A DNA stretch of 64,000 nucleotides from Leptolyngbya sp. BC1307 (GTDB taxonomy: Bacteria; Cyanobacteriota; Cyanobacteriia; Phormidesmidales; Phormidesmidaceae), in assembly GCF_002286735.1 (NCBI RefSeq), contig NZ_NRTA01000001.1, positions 124,001 through 188,000 of the forward strand, in the 5' to 3' direction. Below are positions 1 to 8,633 of the stretch, one piece after another. Numbering within the stretch: the stretch's first letter is position 1; each line of letters begins with the position of its first letter. A program made the translations under genes and the position numbers. The notes beneath the pieces are model-generated. The model ran no database searches, had not been told where the DNA came from, and was given only the letters and a program-made list of their open reading frames with translations.

Positions 1-2
1 AA

Positions 3-326
3 TCAGAAGAAGCTGAGATGACGCTACGGCTAAGCCGAATGCGGCTGTTTCAAGACTCTACAGAGAGCTTAGAGCACATTCAAGACAGCCTGGTAAGTAG
101 ACTAAAAAAGTATGGCCCCCAAGCCCTGATCGAAAGTGCCAGAGCCGTGCTACCGCCCAGTTTGGCTCCGACTGCCTTTACGATCGCCGTCGATCTGGTC
201 TTTGCTGACGGCATTGTCTCCGCCGAAGAGCGAGCCTTTATAGATGACCTGCGTCATATTTTAGTCATTCCCGACGATTTGGCTCTGAAGATTGTCGAAG
301 TGATGACGATCAAAAATCAGGGCTAG
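3..326 (+). CDS. TerB-like tellurite-resistance-family protein (5' end outside window)
   Basis: The frame is open to the left edge, and the codons before the first ATG (18) read SEEAE, which fits the family's EE-rich stretch before the LSRM-LF helix, so the gene very probably starts upstream. The visible part is all-helical, with TDLVFADG-like (VDLVFADGIVSAEE) and IVEVMTIKN motifs typical of cyanobacterial TerB/DjlA-type domains, whose acidic residues are thought to bind divalent metal. The biochemical role is unknown. Its stop codon overlaps that of the convergent rsmG by four bases. Confidence 0.75.
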   Translation, partial: SEEAEMTLRLSRMRLFQDSTESLEHIQDSLVSRLKKYGPQALIESARAVLPPSLAPTAFTIAVDLVFADGIVSAEERAFIDDLRHILVIPDDLALKIVEVMTIKNQG

Positions 327-1186
327 GTCAGCGGATGCTTTCCTGGCACACCTACCGCCCGAGGGAAATCTGGAGGCGTGAGTCTGACCTTGTGGATAAA
401 CAGGCAGTGGCGGCTGCTTTGGGTCAGCGGCGTCTGCCAGCTTTGCAGATCGGTCAGCTCGCCGCCCAGCAGCTCAATCACCGGCAGCAGCGCCTCGGTG
501 TCATCGGTGCTCCACTGGCCGCGAAAGAGCACAGCTTGTCCGCCAGTCGTGAGCAGGGGCAGGGCGTACTCTGCGCAGGTTGCCGCAGAGCCGACAGCGC
601 GTACCAGCGCTAGATCGTAGCGGGCGCGGTGGGCTGACTGCTGACCTAGCGCTTCTGCCCTAGCCGCTATGCAGGTAGCCAGTAAGCCGAGCTGGTGGCA
701 CAGCGTTTTGAGAAACTGCACCTTTTTGCGGGTGGCATCGACCAAAGTAAGATCGATAGGGGCCAGCGGTGAGAGGGCGATCGCTGCTGGAATGCCTGGA
801 AAACCAGCGCCAGTACCAATGTCGATCATGCGAATCGGGGATTGATCAGAATCAACGTCAGCCTCCGCAGGCAGAGACGCTGCTGTATCTTCAGCAATCC
901 AAGGGGCTAAGCCGCTGAGAGAGTCCCAAAGATGCTTTTCCCAAAATTCATCAGGCCCGGTGATTCGAGTCAGGTTTAGCTGCTGATTGCCCGCCAAAAT
1001 CTGCGCGTAAAGCTGCTGAAATAGATCTTGCTGAGCCTCAGTAGGCTGCCAGCCCAGGCTTTGCTGCCATAAGTCTAGATGGGCGGGTAGAGGCTGCGAT
1101 AGGGGTTCTGCAGCTTGGAACCCTGACGCTGGGGACGGCGTTTGGCCCGTTAGCTGAGGTGAGTCTGAAGGAGGAGAGGGGGCCAT
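323..1186 (-). CDS. rsmG: 16S rRNA (guanine527-N7)-methyltransferase RsmG
   Basis: RsmG (GidB) uses S-adenosylmethionine to methylate N7 of G527 in the 530 loop of 16S rRNA. The Rossmann SAM motif GTGAGFPGIP is clear near residues 122-132, preceded by the NLTRIT segment and a WEKHLWDSL stretch conserved in the family. At 287 residues it is longer than usual because about 35 Pro/Ser-rich residues precede the conserved LWQQSLGWQPT start. No later in-frame Met exists before that block, so the upstream ATG is kept. It lies 71 bp downstream of an ABC ATPase gene on the same strand and may be co-transcribed with it. Confidence 0.95.
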   Translation of the reverse strand: MAPSPPSDSPQLTGQTPSPASGFQAAEPLSQPLPAHLDLWQQSLGWQPTEAQQDLFQQLYAQILAGNQQLNLTRITGPDEFWEKHLWDSLSGLAPWIAEDTAASLPAEADVDSDQSPIRMIDIGTGAGFPGIPAAIALSPLAPIDLTLVDATRKKVQFLKTLCHQLGLLATCIAARAEALGQQSAHRARYDLALVRAVGSAATCAEYALPLLTTGGQAVLFRGQWSTDDTEALLPVIELLGGELTDLQSWQTPLTQSSRHCLFIHKVRLTPPDFPRAVGVPGKHPLT

Positions 1187-1257
1187 AGGTGAAGCGGTAG
1201 ATCGCGCTATGAGTAGCTGAGATGAAAGATTTAGGTAAAAAGATTTAGGTAAATGGC

Positions 1258-1929
1258 TCAGGCAGCGGGCTGAGGCTGGCGGTGGCGCAAGCTGGCTGGC
1301 TGGACGCTGCTGAGCTGACCGTGGTTGATCGTCCAGCAGTGATCGGCGATGTCAACCAGGTCTTCGGCATCGTGCGAGACGATCAGCAGGCTCCACTCTT
1401 TTTTAAGCTCGGCCAGCAAGCTCACTAGCTGCTGTCGCATTGACCAGTCGAGGCCAGCAGTCGGTTCATCTAGCAGCAGCAGATAGGGCTGCCGAATCAG
1501 CTGCACTGCCAGGGCTAGCCGCCGCTGCTGACCGCCGCTGAGCTGCTGGGGCGAAGCCTGCAAAGACAGATGATCTAGCCCTACTGCCGCGAGGGCCTCC
1601 TGAACCCGATCTGAGCTGAGTTCGGGGGGGTGACCCAGGCGCAGTTCTTCAAAGACGGTATGGCCGCAGAAGTGCCGCTCAGGAAACTGAAAGACCAGTC
1701 CGCCTAGCTGCTGCAAAGCTTCGGGGAGCAGCGACTGCTCACGCCAGAACAGCTTGCCGCTAGTCGGCGTAGCGAGCCCGGCCAAAATTTCTAGCAGTGT
1801 GCTTTTTCCCGATCCGCTGGGGCCGACAATCAGCCCTAACTGCTTGGGGCCGAGATCAAATGAAATCTGCTTTAAGATGGGCAGAGCGCTGGCAGTGGGA
1901 TGGTAGCTGATATCTCGCAGGTGAAGCAT
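1258..1929 (-). CDS. Stand-alone ABC transporter ATP-binding protein (NAP14/ABCI11-like)
   Basis: A single nucleotide-binding domain of 223 residues with Walker A GPSGSGKST (about 37-45), Q-loop FQFPERHF, signature LSGGQQRR, Walker B LLLLDEPTAGLD and H-loop SHD. The FQFPER Q-loop resembles ECF-type ATPases and the plant plastid protein NAP14/ABCI11, which has been linked to transition-metal homeostasis. No membrane partner is adjacent, so it must work with a permease encoded elsewhere. The NBD identity is certain; the NAP14 assignment rests on remembered motif similarity. No clear Shine-Dalgarno is visible at the chosen ATG. Confidence 0.85.
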   Translation of the reverse strand: MLHLRDISYHPTASALPILKQISFDLGPKQLGLIVGPSGSGKSTLLEILAGLATPTSGKLFWREQSLLPEALQQLGGLVFQFPERHFCGHTVFEELRLGHPPELSSDRVQEALAAVGLDHLSLQASPQQLSGGQQRRLALAVQLIRQPYLLLLDEPTAGLDWSMRQQLVSLLAELKKEWSLLIVSHDAEDLVDIADHCWTINHGQLSSVQPASLRHRQPQPAA

Positions 1930-2024
1930 ACAGAAAGCGTCGGCTGATATCGGTCGATGGGCCTTTCAATTGTATAGTGCATATTAGGTAGTGTTCGTCT
2001 GTTTGTCTTCGGTGTGAGGTTTGT

Positions 2025-2471
2025 GTGCAAGTTCAGTTTCGTGAATGTGACTTTTTTAATCTGTGGATCTGGCTGGAGTTTGAGACGGTGCCTTCGGTGG
2101 CGGAGCAGCAGTATATAGAGGAGATTTTTAGCTCCTGGTTTTTTATTGGGAAGCTGGGCGGCTTTAATGCTGAAAACCTGCAGGTGCAGGAAACGGGCGT
2201 TGATATCAGCTATTTTGACTATGACGAAGATGAGTCGGCGCGATCGCTCCTCTCGCTCATGCACAACATGGCAGAAGTCGAATTTCAAGGGCTCTGGGCG
2301 CGCTGCTGGCTGGATCTGGGTACGACCGATGCGATCGCCCTCGACGTGCTGATCAACACCGTGCGTCAGTTCAGTCAGGACTATGTAGAGATTCGGCAGA
2401 TTATCGTTGGCGGTGAAAACGAAGACTGGCCGGTGCCTGAAGAAAATCCAGAAGCGGCCTTTCCTGACTAG
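2025..2471 (+). CDS. DUF3531 family protein
   Basis: A 148-residue soluble protein of the DUF3531 type found in cyanobacteria and plastid-bearing plants; function unknown. Diagnostic stretches are NLWIWLEFETVPS near the N terminus, SSWFFIGKLGGFNAENLQVQ, and WARCWLDLGTTDAIALDVLIN. The start is a GTG preceded by GAGG (2016-2019) at five bases spacing, which decides the start because no upstream ATG fits. It is divergent from the ABC ATPase and nine bases ahead of a NUDIX gene, suggesting a two-gene transcript. Confidence 0.85.
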   Translation: MQVQFRECDFFNLWIWLEFETVPSVAEQQYIEEIFSSWFFIGKLGGFNAENLQVQETGVDISYFDYDEDESARSLLSLMHNMAEVEFQGLWARCWLDLGTTDAIALDVLINTVRQFSQDYVEIRQIIVGGENEDWPVPEENPEAAFPD

Positions 2472-2479
2472 GCTTTGCG

Positions 2480-2923
2480 ATGGCTAAACGCATTCGACCG
2501 ATCTCGCTGGGCCTGATTGAGCACAGCGGTCATATTTTTGTTAGCCAGGGGCAAGACTGCCATACTCAGGAAACCTTTTATCGTTTTTTAGGAGGTGGCA
2601 TTGATTTTGGGGAAACCAGCCAGGCGGCGCTAGAGAGGGAATTCGTTGAGGAGATTCAGGCTGAGCTGACCGATATTGAATATTTGACCTGTCTGGACAA
2701 TATTTTTACGATCAACGGTAAAGCCAAGCATGAGCTCATTCAGTTATTTCGCTGCCGATTTGTCGATCCGGCTTTCTACCAGCTAGAAGAGACATTTGAG
2801 CTGATTGAGGGCGATCGCACCGAAAAAGCCTTCTGGCTAAATACCCAGCGCGTCTTCAGCGGAGAATGCCGACTGGTGCCGGTCAGCTGCTTACCCTATC
2901 TAAAAAAATCACTGAAAAACTGA
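2480..2923 (+). CDS. NUDIX hydrolase
   Basis: A 147-residue NUDIX-fold pyrophosphohydrolase. The NUDIX box lies near residues 40-62 (GGIDFGE, then REFVEE), and the Glu pair that binds Mg2+ is intact. The Gly usual after the second Glu of REUxEExGU is replaced by Gln, which is tolerated in some members. The substrate (a nucleoside diphosphate derivative) cannot be predicted. It follows DUF3531 by nine bases on the same strand and converges with moaE. Confidence 0.9.
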   Translation: MAKRIRPISLGLIEHSGHIFVSQGQDCHTQETFYRFLGGGIDFGETSQAALEREFVEEIQAELTDIEYLTCLDNIFTINGKAKHELIQLFRCRFVDPAFYQLEETFELIEGDRTEKAFWLNTQRVFSGECRLVPVSCLPYLKKSLKN

Positions 2924-2951
2924 CCCGTAAGGTCACGACTCCAAGTCTGAA

Positions 2952-3449
2952 CTATGCGGAATCTGACGGTTCTTCGCAGGCCCCAATGCTCACCCAGCTA
3001 GTCGAACCGTCTTGCCAGTGTTCTTTTTTCCAAATGGGAGCATTGTGCTTGAGGGTGTCAATCGCGTATTGACAGGCAGCAAAGGCTTCGCCCCGATGCG
3101 GGCTACCGACAGCGACCAGCACGCTAATTTCGCCCACGACTAGCTTGCCAGTGCGATGGTGAATGACGACGTGAGTAATATCGGCCCAGCGCTGACGAGT
3201 CTCAGCGGCGATTTTCTTAAATACCTGCATGGCCATTGGCTCGTATGCCTGGTACTCTAGCGCCACCACCGGCTGACCGTCGGTTTGATTGCGCACCATG
3301 CCGCTCATCAGCACAATCGCCCCGTTGGCCCCATCGTCGGCTAGCTGATAGGCCCGTTCTAGAGAGAGAGGGGCAAAGGCGATCGCAAAATCATCGGTTG
3401 GCTGATCGCTAATCTGAGTATTCAGGTCAAAGGGCAAGCCAACGGTCAT
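2952..3449 (-). CDS. moaE: Molybdopterin synthase catalytic subunit MoaE
   Basis: MoaE is the large subunit of molybdopterin synthase; with thiocarboxylated MoaD it inserts the dithiolene sulfurs into cyclic pyranopterin. The family signature HRTGKLVVGEISVLVAVGSPHR is present in the middle (seen as HRTGKL and SPHRGEAF), as is the catalytic lysine motif IWKKE near residue 140. Length (165) is normal with a short N-terminal extension. No other molybdenum cofactor gene is in the window, so moaD and moaA/C must lie elsewhere. Confidence 0.95.
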   Translation of the reverse strand: MTVGLPFDLNTQISDQPTDDFAIAFAPLSLERAYQLADDGANGAIVLMSGMVRNQTDGQPVVALEYQAYEPMAMQVFKKIAAETRQRWADITHVVIHHRTGKLVVGEISVLVAVGSPHRGEAFAACQYAIDTLKHNAPIWKKEHWQDGSTSWVSIGACEEPSDSA

Positions 3450-3491
3450 GATAGTGAGCGAAATATGGTAGGACTTTGAAAGCGAATTCTG

Positions 3492-4643
3492 CTAAGCGCC
3501 CTTAATGAGCGGATAGCTGCTTCTAGCTGGCATCGCCAGGGTGCAATAGAGCTGTTCTAGCAGGGTGATGTTTTGGCTTAGAGTATAGCGCTCCAGGACA
3601 CGCGATCGCGCCTTTTGCCCCAGCAGCGTCGTAATTTCAGAATGTTCACGAAACAGCGGCAGCACCGTTCTCAGCTGGCTGGAGACCTTTTGCGTATTGA
3701 GAATAACGCCTGCCCCCTGCGCCAAAACCTCGCCATCGGCCCCGGCATCAGTCGCTACGCAGGCGGCACCACAGGCCATCGCCTCTAACAGCGAGAGCGA
3801 AAGCCCCTCGACTAAAGACGGCAAAATGAAGCAATCGGCCCCTCGCAAAATTTCAATGCGACGATCTTCATTAGCCACAAAGCCGAGCCACACGATGTTG
3901 CTATCGGTGTAAAAAGCTCGGAGAGACGACTCTAAAGGCCCGCTGCCGACAATCGCGAGCTTGTTCTCTGCCCCCATGTTCGCCAGCTTCCATCCTTTTA
4001 GCAGCGACTCCACGTTTTTTTCTATCGCCAGTCTGCCCTGATACACATAGAGTTGCCGCGCATTGAGCTGCTTTTTAATGCTAGAAAACCCGGGGGCATA
4101 GCGATAAGTATCGACCCCGTTAGGAATGACGGCCATCCGCTCTGACGGCACGCCCAGTTTCACCAGCAAATTTTGCTGAATTTGTGAAAACACAATTACC
4201 CGGTCGTAATGGGCCAGGCAGGGCGCATAGAGCTGATAGGTAAAATGCTGGGTGCTAGAGGAGAGATTGCGGCGTTTGCGGTCAAAGGCAGGGTGAAACG
4301 TAGCGACCAGTGGAATGCCTAAGCTGCGGCAAATCTCGGGCAGCTTAAAATCTAACGGAGAAAGCGTTAGAGACGCATGAACTAGATCGGGATCTAACTT
4401 TTCTAGGGTATCGGCCAGCAGCCGGGCCGATCCTAACGCTGGAATCGTTAAAATTTGAGACTTAAAAATAAAGGGGAGAGAGACTTCTTCGTAGCTAGAG
4501 TGATCGTCTGTAACCTCGTCAGACTGGGCAAAATGTAGAAATGTGACCCGATGGCCCCGATCTAACAGGGCATTGGTAATTTCTCTGCCGTAGGTTACGT
4601 TGCCACAAAAGGGAGATTTTTTACCAAGCCACGCAATATGCAT
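3492..4643 (-). CDS. Family 4 glycosyltransferase
   Basis: A GT-B fold retaining glycosyltransferase of 383 residues. The N-terminal domain begins MHIAWLGKKSPFCGN and holds the acceptor-side region. The C-terminal Glycos_transf_1 domain shows VIPNGVDT, YQGRLAIEKN and an EX7E motif in LVEGLSLSLLEAMACG, which contacts the nucleotide-sugar. It may be a lipid glycosyltransferase, and similarity to cyanobacterial DgdA-type galactolipid synthases came to mind, but this was not verified. It stands 42 bp downstream of moaE's start on the same strand and has no obvious Shine-Dalgarno. Confidence 0.85.
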   Translation of the reverse strand: MHIAWLGKKSPFCGNVTYGREITNALLDRGHRVTFLHFAQSDEVTDDHSSYEEVSLPFIFKSQILTIPALGSARLLADTLEKLDPDLVHASLTLSPLDFKLPEICRSLGIPLVATFHPAFDRKRRNLSSSTQHFTYQLYAPCLAHYDRVIVFSQIQQNLLVKLGVPSERMAVIPNGVDTYRYAPGFSSIKKQLNARQLYVYQGRLAIEKNVESLLKGWKLANMGAENKLAIVGSGPLESSLRAFYTDSNIVWLGFVANEDRRIEILRGADCFILPSLVEGLSLSLLEAMACGAACVATDAGADGEVLAQGAGVILNTQKVSSQLRTVLPLFREHSEITTLLGQKARSRVLERYTLSQNITLLEQLYCTLAMPARSSYPLIKGA

Positions 4644-4984
4644 TTACCGGTCAAAACGCTGGTTATAGGAGGAAATTTTGCAGTTAATGGTTGCTATCAG
4701 AACTGTTTGCTTTAGCAGCTAGAAGCCGCTCCTTCAGACTTTATCAGAGTGGGTGGGGTGGGGCGATCGCTAGCGGTGAACTCTCTGATTCGGATGGCCC
4801 GTCACAAGTGAACCCTTTGGGTATCAAGATGACCAGACGCACCGTAATTTTCACCAGAGCCTTTGTTACTTCTGATACTGACAAGCATATTGGCTTAGTA
4901 TAAGCGCAGATGGTAGCCTTTACCGGGCGATCCCTCGGCCAGTGAAGGCAGAGAAAACTAGATGTAAATACTGAGATCAGATGA
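4644..4984. other. Intergenic stretch, no gene recognised
   Basis: This 341-bp spacer lies between the start of the GT4 gene and the stop of the MFS gene. It contains one HIP1 site (about 4763) and a short rightward open frame (4691-4903) with no family resemblance and no ribosome binding site. It probably holds the GT4 promoter. No terminator hairpin with a U tract was found. Confidence 0.5.
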
Positions 4985-6535
4985 CTACGCGGCGGTCTCG
5001 TCGACAGGCTCCCGCAGAGACGCCCGAACGAGCGACCAGGTAAAAAAACCGCCCATGGCCACCAGTATCGCCAGCAGGCCAAACACCGTTCGTAGGCCTA
5101 AAAAGGTTTCAGCAATGCCAGCTAGGGCTAGCGGTAGGCTCAAGGCGATATTGACCACGTTGTTTTGCAGACCAAACACTTTGCCCCGCATTTCTTCTGG
5201 CGTTTTTTCTTGAATGGTCGTCTGCATTGGGATGCCCACCATCGCGCCGAACAAACCCAGGCCGCCAATCAGCCCCAAGCTAGGCCACAGCTGTGCCGGT
5301 GCTAGTGAAAGTCCGGTCAGCATAGCCGCCATGCCCAGAGAGCCAGTGAGCCCTAGCTGAGGCCGAGAAAACCGCTGACCAAACTGGCCAATCGCTACTG
5401 CCCCAATCGCCAGACCGACCCCGCCCGCTGCCAGTAAAAAGCCAAACTGAGAAGAGCGAATCGTCGGAATCACTTCAGCTAATCTGACGGCCAGCACAGC
5501 TAGGGCCGCAAAGACAGAAAATAGGACGGTGAGCTGAATGAGGGCGCTGCGCACCTGCACCTGCTTTTGCAAGTAGGCTAGCCCGTCTTGAATGTCGCTC
5601 CAGACGTGGACCTGCTCAGGATTTTCAACTTTGGTTTCGTGGGTGGTCAGTAGCAGGAGTAAGATGCCTGCGATCGCATAGCTCACCCCCACCAGCACCG
5701 ACTTGCCCAGCCCCGAACCGTTATCGATCGGAGCTAGCCACCTATCGGCTAGGGCCAGCAGCGGCTCACCTACCGCAAAGCCGATAATCACCGAAGCCAT
5801 CATCGTCGTGGTGTAGAGCGAGTTAGCTGGCAGCAGATTACGCTCTCTGACAATCAGCGGAATTGCCGCCTGCTCAGCTGGTGCAAAAAATTGAGTCAGG
5901 GCAGAAACCAGAAAAGTAACGACTAGCAGAATGTAAAAGCCTACCGGCAGATCGAATACGTTCCAGCCAGCCGTCGCCCACAGCATCGCTGGCAGCAACG
6001 CCACCAGTAGACCGCGCAGCAGATTGGTAAGCACCAGCACAGGTTTTTTCTTCCACCTGTCTACATACACCCCTGCCAGGGAGCCAAAAAGTACAGCCGG
6101 AATTGTGAAGGCAATCATGATCGCCGATACCCAGCCGCTGATAGTCTGCTCTGGCGACTTGTAAGTGTCAGAGATGATGGCAATCATCAGCACCAAATAG
6201 ACTTTGTCCGCTATTTGGGAAAAAACTTGACCGCTCCACAGCGTTAAAAAGTTGCGATTGCGAAACACTGGCCACAGCCCCGCCTCACGAGACGATTCGA
6301 CTGTCTCAAGCTCACTTCCTTGAAAAGGGGTATCCGGCCCAATATCGCCAGTAGGTTCACCAGCAGACTGAGGCACGTTTTTGGGCTCTTTTGAAGCTGG
6401 CTCTAGCCCGTTATCTGCTGCTGCCCTTTTCTTCGCTTGTGCTGCTGGATCTTCAGGGCTGTTGCCCAGTGCTTTGGCGGCTTCGGCTTCTTCATTGTTT
6501 AGATGGTCAGTGTCAGATTCAGACTCGCGAAGCAT
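4985..6535 (-). CDS. MFS transporter with a long charged N-terminal extension
   Basis: A major facilitator superfamily protein with about twelve predicted membrane helices, of the EntS/MFS_3 type (LTLWSGQVFSQIADKVY at the first helix, a basic VDRWKKKP loop after helix 2). About 85 mainly acidic residues precede the first helix, which is unusual. I chose the second ATG (6535) because it cuts the overlap with recO from 74 to 17 bases; the first ATG at 6592 is possible. It is the last gene of a deoC-recO-MFS run. The substrate is unknown. Confidence 0.85.
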   Translation of the reverse strand: MLRESESDTDHLNNEEAEAAKALGNSPEDPAAQAKKRAAADNGLEPASKEPKNVPQSAGEPTGDIGPDTPFQGSELETVESSREAGLWPVFRNRNFLTLWSGQVFSQIADKVYLVLMIAIISDTYKSPEQTISGWVSAIMIAFTIPAVLFGSLAGVYVDRWKKKPVLVLTNLLRGLLVALLPAMLWATAGWNVFDLPVGFYILLVVTFLVSALTQFFAPAEQAAIPLIVRERNLLPANSLYTTTMMASVIIGFAVGEPLLALADRWLAPIDNGSGLGKSVLVGVSYAIAGILLLLLTTHETKVENPEQVHVWSDIQDGLAYLQKQVQVRSALIQLTVLFSVFAALAVLAVRLAEVIPTIRSSQFGFLLAAGGVGLAIGAVAIGQFGQRFSRPQLGLTGSLGMAAMLTGLSLAPAQLWPSLGLIGGLGLFGAMVGIPMQTTIQEKTPEEMRGKVFGLQNNVVNIALSLPLALAGIAETFLGLRTVFGLLAILVAMGGFFTWSLVRASLREPVDETAA

Positions 6536-7598
6536 GAGTTGAGGAGGTAAAGCAGGTGTCAATGAGCGTGGCGGAACGAATAGGCCGATCAAACTGATAT
6601 TGGGTGTACTGTCGCAAGATTTTTTCTATATGCCGCCACATGATGTGCGGTTCAGAGTGGTCTGCCATTTTTGCGGGCGTTCCGGCCTTTTCTATTGTGC
6701 CTGATCGGGCGGCTAATTTGGGGTTTGCAGAACTGGCGACGCTCAAAATCAGCTCAGGCTGGCTAAGCTGCTGCATCAGGGCCAGCTCAGCAGCGCTCAG
6801 ATAGCCCACGATGCCTAAGTTGGCAGTCAGCTCTTTTGAAACCACCGGTCTACGGCGCTGACCCGGTCGGGGAGGCTGAGTCGCAGATGGCTTGGCCAGA
6901 GATTGGGGTAGAGATTGGGGCAGATAGTCGGCGCTAGCGTCGTGGACAGCCAGAGACGGGGCAGACCGATTGAGCCGCTCTGAGCGGGCCTGCGCTATCT
7001 GCTTCAGGCGATCGCTCTCCATCCTCTGTAGTTCAGCCATATCGACAACCCCTCCTGAGGAAACGCTAAACCCAGCGTACCAGTCCGGGTTGCCCAGTTC
7101 AGGCACGAGCGGCGATCGCGACAGACAGCAGCGAAACACTTCAGGTGCAACCCCAGCTAACACCAGCAGGTGAAAGACAGCCTGAACCAGACAGGGTAAA
7201 ACATTCGCCCTGGTCGCCGCTTCTAACCGGCCCAAATGCTCAATGAGTAGATAGTACAGCTCTGCCTGAGGCTGATCAGTCAGCGCCTGAGAGAGAACGA
7301 TTTCTGCCAAATACTGACTGGCAGTGAGCTTAGCGAGATCTTTACTCAAGCCAGGAAAGGAGCGCAGGGTTTCCGCCTGCACCAGCTTGTCAATAGATTT
7401 TCCTTTGACAAACAGCAGATCGTTGACGACAAAGAGCCCAGAGCGTCCGCCCAGCTTGGACTTGTGTTTGCGGGCACCAGGAGCGATCGCCCTCACCAGC
7501 CCCTGCTCTTTGGTCAGCACCGTCACCAGCCGATCAGATTCGCCCATCGGCATCGCCTTCAAGTTGATGCCCATCGTTTTGTAGCTGCGTTGCGTCAT
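6519..7598 (-). CDS. recO: DNA repair protein RecO
   Basis: RecO is a recombination mediator that anneals SSB-coated DNA and loads RecA in the RecFOR pathway. The N-terminal OB fold is recognisable (YKTMGINLKAMPMGESDRLV, then LFVVNDLLFVKGKSIDKL), followed by the helical domain. At 359 residues it is far longer than the usual 240-280. The excess is a Pro/Ser/Arg-rich linker around residues 200-250, partly made of short repeats (SLPQSLPQSLAK). It starts three bases after deoC stops and overlaps the MFS gene, so translational coupling is likely. Confidence 0.93.
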   Translation of the reverse strand: MTQRSYKTMGINLKAMPMGESDRLVTVLTKEQGLVRAIAPGARKHKSKLGGRSGLFVVNDLLFVKGKSIDKLVQAETLRSFPGLSKDLAKLTASQYLAEIVLSQALTDQPQAELYYLLIEHLGRLEAATRANVLPCLVQAVFHLLVLAGVAPEVFRCCLSRSPLVPELGNPDWYAGFSVSSGGVVDMAELQRMESDRLKQIAQARSERLNRSAPSLAVHDASADYLPQSLPQSLAKPSATQPPRPGQRRRPVVSKELTANLGIVGYLSAAELALMQQLSQPELILSVASSANPKLAARSGTIEKAGTPAKMADHSEPHIMWRHIEKILRQYTQYQFDRPIRSATLIDTCFTSSTHASRV

Positions 7599-7601
7599 AT
7601 G

Positions 7602-8297
7602 CTAATTTGCGTCGGTGTCGGTATCGGCCTGAAGCTGTAAGATTTCGGGGCCGCGAGAGGTGCCCAGCCGGGTAGCCCCTGCTTCTATGAGCGCGATCGC
7701 CTGTTCGGGTGTGCGAATGCCGCCTGAGGCTTTGATGCCAATGCGTTCTCCGCCAATCTGACGCAGCATCTGGACATCTTCTACCGTAGCGCCGCCCTGC
7801 CAGCCTGTGCTGGTCTTCAGAAAGCTCACACCTGCATCCAGGCAGATTTCAGCAGCCAGTCGTTTTTCATCGCGGGTGAGCAAAGCCATTTCTAAAATCG
7901 CCTTGACCGGCTGGCCCGTCAGCTCTACAATCGCCGCTATCTCAGCGTGCAGCCGATTGGTCTCCCCCATTTTTAGCCAGCCCAGGTTAATGACTACGTC
8001 TAGCCCGGTAGCGCCATTTTCAACCGCTTCTTGGGCTTCATAAAGCTTCACCTTGGCGGTGGTCGCTCCGCTCGGAAAGCCAATAACTGTACAAACTTGA
8101 GGGCGCTTACCGTGCAGCCGCTCAACAGCTAAAGGCACATGCACCGGGTAGATACATACCGAGGCAAACCCATAGCGGTCAGCTTCGTCACACAGATGGG
8201 CAATTTGCTCCGAGGTCGCCGCCGGGGCGAGCAGCGTATGGTCAATCAGCGGGGCTAGATCGACAGTCCGAGCAGTGCGGGTACGGCCAGCATTCAT
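7602..8297 (-). CDS. deoC: Deoxyribose-phosphate aldolase DeoC
   Basis: DeoC cleaves 2-deoxyribose 5-phosphate to acetaldehyde and glyceraldehyde 3-phosphate in deoxynucleoside breakdown. The class I aldolase features are present: [21 protein letters not shown], the Schiff-base lysine in FLKTSTG (about residue 160), and KASGGIR with the second active lysine. The length of 231 is normal. It heads the deoC-recO run; only three bases separate the two genes. Confidence 0.96.
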   Translation of the reverse strand: MNAGRTRTARTVDLAPLIDHTLLAPAATSEQIAHLCDEADRYGFASVCIYPVHVPLAVERLHGKRPQVCTVIGFPSGATTAKVKLYEAQEAVENGATGLDVVINLGWLKMGETNRLHAEIAAIVELTGQPVKAILEMALLTRDEKRLAAEICLDAGVSFLKTSTGWQGGATVEDVQMLRQIGGERIGIKASGGIRTPEQAIALIEAGATRLGTSRGPEILQLQADTDTDAN

Positions 8298-8633
8298 AGG
8301 TAAGTAAGATGTTAAATTTATGTCGTTTTTACAGGAAATTACTGAACCTTGACGTTGGCAAAGGTCACCCGAGGCTCATATGAGCTTATATATGGACAGG
8401 CGCTGTGCTGAAACGCGCACTCAACCGAGGACGCCCAAGTAAAACTAAATCCATCGCTCTATTGTTTTTAGCCCCTCTGTTATTTTCGGCCCCTCTATTA
8501 TCTCTAACTTAGCGGGAAAGTGCCTATCACAAAGGGCAATCTTGATACATCCCGCCGTCATACCCTCCTGACCGTCGTCACTTTTCCCTGCCTGCCTCCT
8601 GTCTCCTGCTCACCCGCTCACCTACCATCCGCT

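Noticed and set aside
4691-4903. Rightward 70-codon frame in the GT4-MFS spacer
   Set aside because: Composition is not protein-like, no Shine-Dalgarno, and no recognisable motif.
8520-8633. Upstream start (GTG) of the first GT2 gene
   Set aside because: The added sequence is C/T-rich, includes a dispersed repeat and does not look like a GT2 N terminus.
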